64,000 bases of DNA from Croceibacter atlanticus HTCC2559. Lineage in GTDB: Bacteria; Bacteroidota; Bacteroidia; Flavobacteriales; Flavobacteriaceae. Location of the stretch: positions 2,690,501-2,754,500 of the forward strand of contig NC_014230.1 in assembly GCF_000196315.1 (NCBI RefSeq). Direction: 5' to 3'. The translations under genes and the position numbers were made by a program. The notes beneath the pieces were generated by a model. The model saw only the letters and a program-made list of their open reading frames with translations, did no database searches and had not been told where the DNA came from. The first letter of the stretch is position 1. Each line of letters begins with the position of its first letter. Of the stretch, positions 26,341 through 34,164 are shown in pieces.

Positions 26341-26376
26341 AAAAAAAGCCTCATCATAAGATAAGGCTTTTATTTT
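26341..26376 (-). terminator. Terminator after tRNA-His
   Basis: On the minus strand AAAGCCT / AGGCTTT around a 12-base loop, then TTTT. Confidence 0.7.
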
Positions 26377-26377
26377 G

Positions 26378-26452
26378 GGTGGAAGACCGGGTTCGAACCG
26401 GCGACTTCTGGTACCACAAACCAGCGCTCTAACCAGCTGAGCTACAACCACC
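26378..26452 (-). tRNA. tRNA-His (anticodon GTG)
   Basis: Read on the minus strand: GGTGGTTG, TAGCTCAGCTGGTTAGAGC D-arm, anticodon arm CTGGT-TTGTGGT-ACCAG with GTG at 26417-26415, T-arm GCCGG-TTCGAAC-CCGGT, then CTTCCAC and discriminator C. The extra G at -1 opposite C73 is the histidine-specific mark. CCA is not encoded. Acceptor pairs 5-68 and 6-67 read as T-T mismatches. Its own -7 element and terminator flank it. Confidence 0.93.
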
Positions 26453-26468
26453 ATTTGTAATCGGACGG

Positions 26469-26476
26469 CAAAGATA
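26469..26476 (-). promoter_or_regulatory. -7 promoter element TATCTTTG for tRNA-His
   Basis: Exact TAnnTTTG match on the minus strand, 17 bases before the tRNA 5' end. Confidence 0.6.
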
Positions 26477-26507
26477 AGATATTGTCTTATTTTGAGCAAG
26501 ATAATTT

Positions 26508-27224
26508 TTAAATTAAATCAAAAATTGAATCTACAGCTACATAACGTTCTGAGGTAAAACCTTCTGCGTGCTCTACATTTATTAATCTTCCTAAATCTTG
26601 AGCTCTGTATGTAATACTTTGAAGAAAATTATTTGAAGAAATTGGTGTTTGTGGCTCATCACTCTTTAAATTAAAAAACTGACTTTCATACGCCTTTACA
26701 GAAGCTATCTTTTTATCTAAATACCCTGAAATATCTACCACGACATCTGGTGTTAAATTTTTCCATTGTATGTAATGATACACGTGTTTAGGTCTCCAAG
26801 CTTCTTGAGGCTCATCCTCCAATGTGGTTTCAATTCGCCTTAAACCACTAAGAAAACAAGCGTCACTAGCTAGCTTGCTACCTTTACCATGATCAATATG
26901 CCTATCATCAACAGCATTGCAAAGCACAACTTCTGGTTTATATTTTCTAATGATTTTTATTATCGCTTTTTGGTGTGCTTCATCATTTTTAAAGAACCCA
27001 TCTTTAAACTTTAGGTTCTCTCTTACTGCAACTCCTAAAATACGAGCAGCATTTGCAGCTTCAACATCTCTAATTTCAGCTGATCCTCTAGTACCTAATT
27101 CACCTCGTGTGAGGTCTAAGATGCCTACAATTTTTCCTTTAGCTATTTCCTTAGCAAGAGTTCCAGAACAACTTAATTCTACATCATCTGGGTGTGCTCC
27201 TATTGCTAATATGTCTAACTTCAT
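26508..27224 (-). CDS. bshB1: Bacillithiol biosynthesis deacetylase BshB1
   Basis: A 238-aa LmbE/PIG-L family zinc deacetylase. It hydrolyses GlcNAc-malate to GlcN-malate, the middle step of bacillithiol synthesis. Zinc-binding motifs are GAHPDDVE (H11, D13, D14) and DDRHIDHG (H109, D111, H112); the conserved LTRGELGTRGSAEIRDVEA segment is specific for this branch. Length is typical. Single gene with its own promoter; bshA and bshC are not in the window, but the YpdA reductase at 17009-17971 belongs to the same thiol system. Confidence 0.92.
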   Translation of the reverse strand: MKLDILAIGAHPDDVELSCSGTLAKEIAKGKIVGILDLTRGELGTRGSAEIRDVEAANAARILGVAVRENLKFKDGFFKNDEAHQKAIIKIIRKYKPEVVLCNAVDDRHIDHGKGSKLASDACFLSGLRRIETTLEDEPQEAWRPKHVYHYIQWKNLTPDVVVDISGYLDKKIASVKAYESQFFNLKSDEPQTPISSNNFLQSITYRAQDLGRLINVEHAEGFTSERYVAVDSIFDLI

Positions 27225-27237
27225 TTTTTATTTTTTT

Positions 27238-27245
27238 CAAAGATA
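27238..27245 (-). promoter_or_regulatory. -7 promoter element TATCTTTG for bshB1
   Basis: Exact TAnnTTTG match, 13 bases before the ATG on the minus strand. Confidence 0.65.
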
Positions 27246-27295
27246 ATCAACAATACATCAACACAATTGCAAATAAATAATTGAATAGTTTTAAA

Positions 27296-27313
27296 ATACC
27301 CACTAATGGGTAT
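27296..27313 (+). promoter_or_regulatory. NarL-like 7-2-7 inverted repeat upstream of the two-component operon
   Basis: ATACCC-ACTAAT-GGGTAT, i.e. heptamers TACCCAC and ATGGGTA (reverse TACCCAT) separated by TA. This matches the arrangement and nearly the consensus (TACYYMT) of NarL/NarP sites. It lies about 31 bases before a -7-like TTATTTTG (27336-27343). A near-copy is found at 30489-30506, right after the NarL-type regulator gene. Confidence 0.6.
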
Positions 27314-27368
27314 ATCTTAGTAAGGTAAAATCCTCTTATTTTGATTAAATTAAAACCAAATCTACTTA

Positions 27369-27434
27369 ATGATCTATAAAACAAACCTACTACTGTTATG
27401 TGTTTTCTATGCATTTACAGTTGTTTGCTCCTAA
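27369..27434 (+). CDS. Possible 21-codon micro-ORF with signal-peptide-like sequence
   Basis: ATG to TAA coding MIYKTNLLLLCVFYAFTVVC plus Ser. It looks like a bare signal sequence or lipoprotein leader (a basic residue, a hydrophobic core, then Cys-Ser-stop). It lies between the 7-2-7 site and the first gene of the two-component operon, 41 bases upstream of it. It may be a real micropeptide, a leader peptide, or the remnant of a lost lipoprotein; coding status is uncertain. Confidence 0.35.
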   Translation: MIYKTNLLLLCVFYAFTVVCS

Positions 27435-27475
27435 TAATAAACTAACTCAACTCTAATTAACTCAAAACACAACTC

Positions 27476-28003
27476 ATGCAAGAAAACTCTACAACTCAAT
27501 ATGCTCCCTTTAATTCTTATAATACGTGTTACAGTCCTTCAACGGGATTGTTTAAGCAAGATATAGCTGTACCTAAAAAAACTGTTACCATTAATGGCAA
27601 GCCAGTGGAATTAACTTTTAAAGTTGCTGCCAGTTATGATATCTCTGGAAACAATATATCTTCAATGTTACAAATTGTAACACATAATGAGGATTATGTT
27701 GGACCTGTTATTAGTAATGATTACAATTTAATAAATCCACCAAACAATGATCTAAATCAGGTTATTTCAAACTTTAAGCCTAGTGACGAAAATGACGTTA
27801 CAGTTTTTACGGTTCACGATGAAGATTTTTTAAGTTTAAGTCCTGCTACCATTCAAAATATTATAACAGAATTAAGCAATAGCCAACCCTTAACTATTGA
27901 AGAGGTTGAAGAAATTTTAGATCAGCATTTAAGCTCTAAATCATCTTTAACACAACCAAGAACAGTTGGAACTGGTGTAATTCCTCCAAAAGTAAGCTGC
28001 TAA
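27476..28003 (+). CDS. Hypothetical protein of the two-component operon
   Basis: A 175-aa protein that I do not recognise. It has no signal peptide or membrane helix. Visible parts: NSYNTCYSPSTGLFKQDI near the start, a likely beta-rich centre (KKTVTINGKPVELTFKVAAS), an acidic helix (LTIEEVEEILDQHL) and a Pro/Ser tail ending in Lys-Val-Ser-Cys. Its stop lies 5 bases before the start of the histidine kinase gene, so it is co-transcribed with and probably functionally tied to the kinase and regulator. Function unknown. Confidence 0.75.
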   Translation: MQENSTTQYAPFNSYNTCYSPSTGLFKQDIAVPKKTVTINGKPVELTFKVAASYDISGNNISSMLQIVTHNEDYVGPVISNDYNLINPPNNDLNQVISNFKPSDENDVTVFTVHDEDFLSLSPATIQNIITELSNSQPLTIEEVEEILDQHLSSKSSLTQPRTVGTGVIPPKVSC

Positions 28004-28008
28004 TTCCA

Positions 28009-29865
28009 TTGATTAAAAAATTACCATTACTACTAGGATTACTGTTGTGCTTTACTATTAAAGCACAACAGTATAAGGTTATAGATAGTTTGTTAAACGA
28101 CTATAACATAGACGGAGCAAGAGCTATAATTTCAAAAACATCTTATAAAGATTCTTCTGAGAAATTATTAGATAATGCACAATATTATGTGTTTACCAAT
28201 CAATTAGATTCTGCTTTCATTAATTTATTTAATGTAGATACACTCTCACTATCACCAATTAATAAGGCTAGGTATTTAGATTACTTGGGTAAAACACATA
28301 TAGCAGATGATGATATAGATAAAGGTTACCTATATAGTATAAGAGCAAAAGAACAGTATTTAAAAGTAAAAGAGCTTTATGATGCAAATGCTTTTAACCT
28401 TACACTTTATAATCTCTTTGCAGATCAGGAATACTATAACTATGAACCAGACCAACTTCTTGAACTTTTTGGAGAACAAGCTATAGAGAATGAATGGAAT
28501 GATCAAGTTGCAGATTATTATATTCAAATTGCATTACTCAACTTTAATTACGACAATAAAAAAGAGGTCATGCAAAATCTTGACCTTGCTCTCGAGTATT
28601 TAAAAGACGATAACTATGCACTAGAACGTGCAAGAATTTTTGCAATAAAGAGTGTGTATTATGCACAAATAACTCAGGAATTAGATTCTGCAGATTATTA
28701 TATAGAGAAAGCAGATGTTATAGAAAAGCGTTTTAATATTCCTTATAAAACTTACTATACATTAATTAATAAGGCAGCAATTACACGGTTAAGAGGTAAC
28801 TATAAGGAAACTATAAACCTTTTAAAGCAAGCAGAAACTCTAAAACATAACCTATACAAAAAGAGTAACTTAAAGTTTTTGTACAGCTTATTAGCTAATG
28901 ATTATGAAGATCAAGAAAATTACAAAACGTCTTTAGAGTACCTTAAAAAACACATTAATTATAGAGACAGTGTTAATATAGCAGATCAATTTGTAAACCT
29001 TACCAAATACCAAACTGTACAGAAAGACAAACAAATTCTTTTAGAGCAACAGCAAAAAACAAAAAATAAAAACTTAGCCATAATATTTGGTGGATTTTTA
29101 ATTGCCGTTTCTATTATTGGATTATTAGTTTACAAAAACACCAATAGAAAGAAAAAAATTGCAGAACAACAAAGTGAACTTGAGAAGCAAAAATTACAAA
29201 CTTTCTTAAAAGAGCAGGAACTAACAACAATTGATGCTATAATAGAAGGTCAGGAAAAAGAACGACAAAAGCTTGCGGGAGATCTTCACGATAGTGTTGG
29301 TGCAACACTTGCTACTGCTAGGCTACAATTTAGCCATCTTAAAAAGCATAAAAATAGTCTTGATAATTTAGATGATATATTTAGTAACACAGAAGAGTTA
29401 CTATCACAAGCCTACCACGAGATAAGAAATATGTCTCATCTTAAAAACAGTGGTGTCTTAGCTAAGAAAAGTCTTGTCCCAGCTATTGAAAACTTAGCAA
29501 AAAATGCATCTGTTTCTACGAGTTTACAAGTAGAAGTAAACCATTATGGGTTAGAAGATCGTTTAGACAATAACTTAGAGATAAGTATTTTTAGAATCAT
29601 ACAAGAGCTAGTCACTAATATTATCAAACACGCCAATGCATCTGAAGCATCAATTACATTAACGCAACATGATGATGATTTAAATATTATAGTTGAAGAT
29701 AATGGAAAAGGGTTTAACCTTAGTGCTATAGACAAGCAAGGCTTGGGATTATCTAGCATTGAGAAACGTGTTAATTTTCTTCACGGTGACATTAACATAG
29801 ATTCCACAGTAGGAAAAGGAACCACTATAATTATAGATATTCCACTAAAAACTAATGCATCATGA
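28009..29865 (+). CDS. TPR-containing sensor histidine kinase (HisKA_3/NarX-LiaS type)
   Basis: A 618-aa sensor kinase: signal peptide (about 1-20, ending IKAQQ), a periplasmic region of TPR-like helical repeats (about 25-340), one membrane helix (about 356-375, FGGFLIAVSIIGLLVY), a coiled coil, a HisKA_3 domain with phospho-acceptor His427 in LAGDLHDSVGATLA, and an HATPase domain with N box (ELVTNIIKHANA), DNGKGF and GLGLSSIEKRV. The start is TTG, 5 bases after the upstream gene. It overlaps the regulator gene by 4 bases (ATGA), the usual coupled arrangement. Ligand unknown. Confidence 0.9.
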   Translation: MIKKLPLLLGLLLCFTIKAQQYKVIDSLLNDYNIDGARAIISKTSYKDSSEKLLDNAQYYVFTNQLDSAFINLFNVDTLSLSPINKARYLDYLGKTHIADDDIDKGYLYSIRAKEQYLKVKELYDANAFNLTLYNLFADQEYYNYEPDQLLELFGEQAIENEWNDQVADYYIQIALLNFNYDNKKEVMQNLDLALEYLKDDNYALERARIFAIKSVYYAQITQELDSADYYIEKADVIEKRFNIPYKTYYTLINKAAITRLRGNYKETINLLKQAETLKHNLYKKSNLKFLYSLLANDYEDQENYKTSLEYLKKHINYRDSVNIADQFVNLTKYQTVQKDKQILLEQQQKTKNKNLAIIFGGFLIAVSIIGLLVYKNTNRKKKIAEQQSELEKQKLQTFLKEQELTTIDAIIEGQEKERQKLAGDLHDSVGATLATARLQFSHLKKHKNSLDNLDDIFSNTEELLSQAYHEIRNMSHLKNSGVLAKKSLVPAIENLAKNASVSTSLQVEVNHYGLEDRLDNNLEISIFRIIQELVTNIIKHANASEASITLTQHDDDLNIIVEDNGKGFNLSAIDKQGLGLSSIEKRVNFLHGDINIDSTVGKGTTIIIDIPLKTNAS

Positions 29866-30485
29866 TAACAATAGCAATAGCTGAAGATCACCAATCTTTA
29901 ATTGACGGTATTGAGTTGTTAATTAAGGCAGAAGAAGATATTTCACTTGTAGGTTCGGCCAATAATGGTGAAGAGCTTTTAAAGATTGTTCGCTTAAAAC
30001 AACCTAAAGTTATCATTATGGATATTAGGATGCCAAAACTAGATGGCATTGAAGCTACAAGAGTAATTAAAAAAGAGTTTCCGCATATAAAGGTAATTGC
30101 ATTTACCATGTTTGACCAAGAAGATGCTGTAAAACAAATGATAAACGCTGGAGCTTCTGGATACATCTTAAAACATTCTCCTTTAGAAGAAATTTTAAAT
30201 GCAATTAGAACTGTAGCTAGCGGTAAGGATTTTTACGATAACTCTATTAACTTAGAAAGCATAAAAGATGCAGAATCTTCAAACAAAAAACTATTACTCT
30301 CTAAAAGTGAACGACAAATTCTTAAAATGGTAGGTCAAGGAAAGTCATCTTTAGAGATTGCACAGCTTAGGTTTACATCTGTTTCTACTGTTGAGAAACA
30401 CAGAAAGAATATGATTAGAAAACTTAACTTAAGTGGAAAAGGTGAATTGTTGAGATATGCATTGGAAAAAAAGTATGATTTTTAA
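29862..30485 (+). CDS. NarL/FixJ-family response regulator
   Basis: A 207-aa regulator with a receiver domain (acidic residues E8-D9, phospho-Asp54 in IIMDIRMP) and a LuxR-type helix-turn-helix at about 145-205 (KSSLEIAQLRFTSVSTVEKHRKNM). It overlaps the kinase gene and is its evident partner. The 7-2-7 inverted repeats 2.6 kb upstream and directly downstream have the geometry bound by this family, so autoregulation is likely (inference). Confidence 0.92.
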   Translation: MITIAIAEDHQSLIDGIELLIKAEEDISLVGSANNGEELLKIVRLKQPKVIIMDIRMPKLDGIEATRVIKKEFPHIKVIAFTMFDQEDAVKQMINAGASGYILKHSPLEEILNAIRTVASGKDFYDNSINLESIKDAESSNKKLLLSKSERQILKMVGQGKSSLEIAQLRFTSVSTVEKHRKNMIRKLNLSGKGELLRYALEKKYDF

Positions 30486-30488
30486 AAT

Positions 30489-30506
30489 ATACCCGTTAAT
30501 GGGTAT
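30489..30506 (+). promoter_or_regulatory. Second NarL-like 7-2-7 inverted repeat, downstream of the regulator gene
   Basis: ATACCC-GTTAAT-GGGTAT: heptamers TACCCGT and ATGGGTA separated by TA, differing from the upstream site only in the spacer-side bases. It lies 3 bases after the regulator stop. About 80 bases separate it from the terminator at 30586; no protein-coding frame is seen there, so a small RNA or a silencing/looping site is possible. Confidence 0.5.
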
Positions 30507-30585
30507 GTTTTGGCATAAACATAACTTTTAAGTTTACATATAATTAAGTTAGTCGAAAATTGGGGCTTTAGGCTAGTCTTAAGAC

Positions 30586-30617
30586 AAAAAGGGATCTTTA
30601 ATTAGATCCCTTTTTTT
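30586..30617. terminator. Bidirectional terminator between regulator and nhaC
   Basis: Stem AAAAAGGGATCT / AGATCCCTTTTT with a 6-base loop. Confidence 0.92.
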
Positions 30618-30642
30618 GTGTTCTTTATTTAGAAAAAAATTA

Positions 30643-32148
30643 TTAGATACTTACAGTCTTCTTTCCTGTTTTATCTTTTCCTGTTAATTGTCTAATCTTA
30701 ATATTAAAAGCTGCAAATAACAATGTCATAAATGGACTTAACCAGTTAAATATTGCATATACAAAGTAGTCTGCCACAGAAACCCCTAAAACACCACTTT
30801 GATAGGCTCCACAAGTATTCCAAGGAATTAAAACAGACGTTACAGTACCACTATCCTCCAATGTTCTTGATAAATTTTCAGGAGCTAAACCTTTATCTGC
30901 AAAGGCTTTACTATACATTTTTCCTGGAACAACTATAGCTAAATATTGGTCACTCGCTGTTACATTTATAGCTAGACAACTTGCTACAGTACTAGCAAAC
31001 AAACCAAAAGTTGTGTGGAATAATTTTAATAATGCCTTACTAATTGTTGCAAGTGCTCCAATTGCATCCATAACACCTCCAAATACCATTGCGCAAATTA
31101 TTAACCAAATAGTACCTAGCATTCCACTCATACCTCCAGCAGAGAATAACTCATTTAAAGCTTCATTATCTGTAGCAACAGCAGTATCTACTGTTATAGC
31201 ATTCATAACGCCTTTATAAGCGGTTTCAAAAGTTAGACTATCGCCACCACCAACAGCTGTTACAATTTCTGGCTGGAAGATTAACGCTGCTGCACCTCCT
31301 AAAAGTGTTCCCAACAGCAATGCAATTAACGGAGAGGTTTTCTTTATAATTAAGGCAATAACTATAATTGGCACTGCAAATAACCAAGGTGAAATGTTGA
31401 AGGCGGCATCAATAGAAGTTAATATGCCTTCTGTATCTGTTGTACCTGTAGTCTCTAAATTTAATCCTATAATTATAAAAACAATAAGTGTTACAATAAT
31501 CGTTGGCACTGTAGTAAGCGTCATATATCGTATGTGCGTGAACAAATCTGTACCAGCCATAGCAGGTGCTAAATTTGTGGTATCACTTAAAGGCGATAGT
31601 TTATCACCAAAATAGGCTCCAGATAACACTGCACCTGCTGTCATTCCTAAAGATATTCCTAGTGCTTCTGCAATACCAATTAACGCTATACCAACTGTTG
31701 CAGACGTTGTCCAACTACTTCCCGTTGCAATTGATATAATTGCACAGATAATTACACAAGCTGCCAAGAAAATTGTAGGATTTAAAATCTGCATACCATA
31801 ATAAATCATAGTGGGAATAATACCACTAATCATCCAAGTACCAGCCAAAGAACCTACCATTAGTAAAATAAGCAAAGCTCCTGTTGTAGATTTAATATTC
31901 TGTGCCACTTCTTCGACCATAGTCTCGTAGCCCACTTTATTAAAGTATCCTACAATTGCAGCAACAGCAGCACCTAATAAAAGAATAAATTGATTAGAAC
32001 CACTTAAAGCATCGTCTCCAAAAGCAAATAATACATTATAAAATAACATTCCAACTAATGCAAATACAGGAATTAAAGCTTCCCATATATTTAATTGATT
32101 ATTATCTACAATATTTTGATTATTTGCGTCTTTAGATTGGCTGTCCAT
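30643..32148 (-). CDS. nhaC: Na+/H+ antiporter, NhaC family
   Basis: A 501-aa, roughly 12-helix membrane protein. NhaC-family features include SIATGSSWTTSATVGIAL, GAYFGDKLSPLSDTTNLAPA and ASDQYLAIVVPGKMY. It exchanges Na+ for H+ across the inner membrane, fitting a marine habitat. Distantly related NhaC proteins carry malate/lactate or amino acids instead. It lies 59 bases downstream of a PLP lyase gene on the same strand and may share its transcript; a terminator stands after it. Confidence 0.9.
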   Translation of the reverse strand: MDSQSKDANNQNIVDNNQLNIWEALIPVFALVGMLFYNVLFAFGDDALSGSNQFILLLGAAVAAIVGYFNKVGYETMVEEVAQNIKSTTGALLILLMVGSLAGTWMISGIIPTMIYYGMQILNPTIFLAACVIICAIISIATGSSWTTSATVGIALIGIAEALGISLGMTAGAVLSGAYFGDKLSPLSDTTNLAPAMAGTDLFTHIRYMTLTTVPTIIVTLIVFIIIGLNLETTGTTDTEGILTSIDAAFNISPWLFAVPIIVIALIIKKTSPLIALLLGTLLGGAAALIFQPEIVTAVGGGDSLTFETAYKGVMNAITVDTAVATDNEALNELFSAGGMSGMLGTIWLIICAMVFGGVMDAIGALATISKALLKLFHTTFGLFASTVASCLAINVTASDQYLAIVVPGKMYSKAFADKGLAPENLSRTLEDSGTVTSVLIPWNTCGAYQSGVLGVSVADYFVYAIFNWLSPFMTLLFAAFNIKIRQLTGKDKTGKKTVSI

Positions 32149-32207
32149 AGCGTTAGATTTTTAAGCAACCAATGTTACGATTTTGTTAAGAGGTATGCAA
32201 GGTAGAT

Positions 32208-33407
32208 TTACAAAACGCCTACTTGCTTCATACAGCTCACCATCATCTCATAAGTTCTTTCAATATTATTATCTAAACCTATTGAAAAACGAATTAAGCC
32301 ATCACTTAGTCCCATTTCCTTTTGCTCTTCTTCTGGAATCTCAGAAGAGGTTGAACTTCCTGGTGCGCTAAATAATGTTTTATAAAAGCCTAATGAAACC
32401 GCTAGATAGCCTAAATTTTTCTCCTGCATAAGCTCCATCAATGTATTTGCTTTATCTAAGGTTCCAGCATCAACGGTTAGCATTCCTCCGTAACCATACT
32501 CTTCATTCATCATACTTTTAAACAAATCATGACTAGGATGAGATTGCAATCCTGGATATACAGTTTTTAGGCCATCATTTTCAAACTTTTGAGCTAGATA
32601 CAATGCATTTTTACTATGTTGTTTCACTCTAATATGAAGTGTTCTTAAATTCTTTAAAATAGAAGACGCTCTTAAACTGTCCATAGCCGCTCCTAAAAGC
32701 ATACTCGCGCCATCATTTACATTTCTTAGTGTATTTATAAACTCAAGGTCTCCGCAAACTACGCCACCCATAGTATCGCTACTTCCATTTATAAATTTAG
32801 TAAGACTATGTATAACATAATCTGCACCTAGTTTGGCTGGAGAAATATTTAAAGGTGAAAATGTATTATCCACCACAAGTTTTAAATTGTATTTTTTAGC
32901 TAATGCTGCCAATCCTTTTATGTCTGCCACTTCAAGTAAAGGATTACTTACAGATTCGCAATATAACACTTTGGTGTCTTCTGTAATTGCAGCTTCTACA
33001 ACATCTAGTTTTGTAATGTCTACAAAAGACGTTTCAATACCCAACCTAGGTGTAAAGTTTTTTAAAAATGCATATGTACCTCCATATATAGTTCTACTTG
33101 AAACCACGTGATCACCTTGTTTACAAAGCTGAAGTAACACAGGTGTTATTGCTCCCATTCCAGTAGCAGCAACATTAGCAGTCTCTGTTCCTTCCATAGC
33201 CGCAAGAGCTTCACCTAAATATAAATTAGATGGTGTTGAGTGTCGAGAATATAAATAACAGCCTTCTGCATTGCCTTCAAAAGTATCGAACATCGTCTTT
33301 GCTGATAGAAAGGTGTAAGTAGATGAATCTGAAATTGAAGGGTTAACTCCTCCAAATTCTCCAAAATATTGTAAATCTTGTATGCGGTCTGCTGGGTTGA
33401 AATCCAT
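32208..33407 (-). CDS. Cys/Met-metabolism PLP enzyme (methionine gamma-lyase or cystathionine gamma-synthase/lyase-like)
   Basis: A 399-aa fold-type I PLP enzyme. The Schiff-base Lys204 is in SLTKFINGSSD, Asp180 in VVDNTF binds the pyridine nitrogen, and YSRHSTPS (from residue 53) and TIYGGTY are cofactor and substrate loops. It cleaves or replaces at the gamma carbon of sulfur amino acids; methionine gamma-lyase versus gamma-synthase cannot be decided by eye. An Lrp/AsnC regulator is encoded divergently 163 bases away, a common arrangement for amino-acid catabolic genes. Confidence 0.88.
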   Translation of the reverse strand: MDFNPADRIQDLQYFGEFGGVNPSISDSSTYTFLSAKTMFDTFEGNAEGCYLYSRHSTPSNLYLGEALAAMEGTETANVAATGMGAITPVLLQLCKQGDHVVSSRTIYGGTYAFLKNFTPRLGIETSFVDITKLDVVEAAITEDTKVLYCESVSNPLLEVADIKGLAALAKKYNLKLVVDNTFSPLNISPAKLGADYVIHSLTKFINGSSDTMGGVVCGDLEFINTLRNVNDGASMLLGAAMDSLRASSILKNLRTLHIRVKQHSKNALYLAQKFENDGLKTVYPGLQSHPSHDLFKSMMNEEYGYGGMLTVDAGTLDKANTLMELMQEKNLGYLAVSLGFYKTLFSAPGSSTSSEIPEEEQKEMGLSDGLIRFSIGLDNNIERTYEMMVSCMKQVGVL

Positions 33408-33434
33408 AACTATAATAAATTAAAAAATAAGCTT

Positions 33435-33442
33435 CAAATCTA
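33435..33442 (-). promoter_or_regulatory. -7 promoter element TAGATTTG for the PLP lyase gene
   Basis: Exact TAnnTTTG match on the minus strand, 27 bases before the ATG, inside the divergent region shared with the Lrp gene. Confidence 0.6.
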
Positions 33443-33570
33443 AATGGCTTATGAATATAAGTCAATCATATCAATTAATTATAGATTTTTTTACTACATA
33501 TATATTAATAAACAAACTTTTAATCTAATTTTACTACTAAATACGATTACTTTTCAATAAAAATTACATT

Positions 33571-34032
33571 ATGACGTTAGATGCTACAGATAAAAAAATA
33601 CTACAACTTTTACAAGAGGATAGTAAACAAACTACAAAAGCCTTGTCTCTTAAACTAAATCTGTCGGTAACTGCAATTTATGAGCGAATTAAAAAACTGG
33701 AAAGAGAAGGAATTATTACAGACTATGTAGCATTAGTAGATCCAGAATTATTAAATGCAAAGCTTACAGTATTTTGCCAAGTGAGTTTAGTGCAACATAC
33801 AGAAGATATTGTAAAAGCTTTTGAAACAGATATCCTTAAATTTCATGAAGTGGTATCTTGCTTTCACGTTAGTGGTGATAATGATTACTTAATTAAGGTT
33901 TTAGTTCCCAATATGAAAGCCTTTAGACAGTTCATGGTTAAGAAATTAACATCTCTTAAATATTTAGGAAGTACTAAAAGTAGTTTTGTTATGAACACTG
34001 TAAAAGATTCTACTGCAATTCCTATTACTTAA
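33571..34032 (+). CDS. Lrp/AsnC-family transcriptional regulator
   Basis: A 153-aa protein with an N-terminal helix-turn-helix (DATDKKILQLLQEDSKQT, SVTAIYERIKKLEREGII) and a C-terminal RAM/AsnC effector domain (VVSCFHVSGDNDYLIKVLV). These regulators sense amino acids as dimers or octamers. Divergent orientation to the PLP lyase suggests that it controls that gene and its own (inference from context). Length and domain order are normal. Confidence 0.92.
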   Translation: MTLDATDKKILQLLQEDSKQTTKALSLKLNLSVTAIYERIKKLEREGIITDYVALVDPELLNAKLTVFCQVSLVQHTEDIVKAFETDILKFHEVVSCFHVSGDNDYLIKVLVPNMKAFRQFMVKKLTSLKYLGSTKSSFVMNTVKDSTAIPIT

Positions 34033-34128
34033 AAGCCTTATAATTACCTATGGTATTTAGTAACAAATGCTGTTATTTTGTGTTAATAACTCTATGTTGA
34101 TTACATTCTGTTTTACATACAGAAAAGA

Positions 34129-34136
34129 TATATTTG
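34129..34136 (+). promoter_or_regulatory. -7 promoter element TATATTTG for dnaN
   Basis: Exact TAnnTTTG match, 28 bases before the ATG. Confidence 0.65.
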
Positions 34137-34164
34137 TTAACATTTAATTTTCTACATTAAGCAC

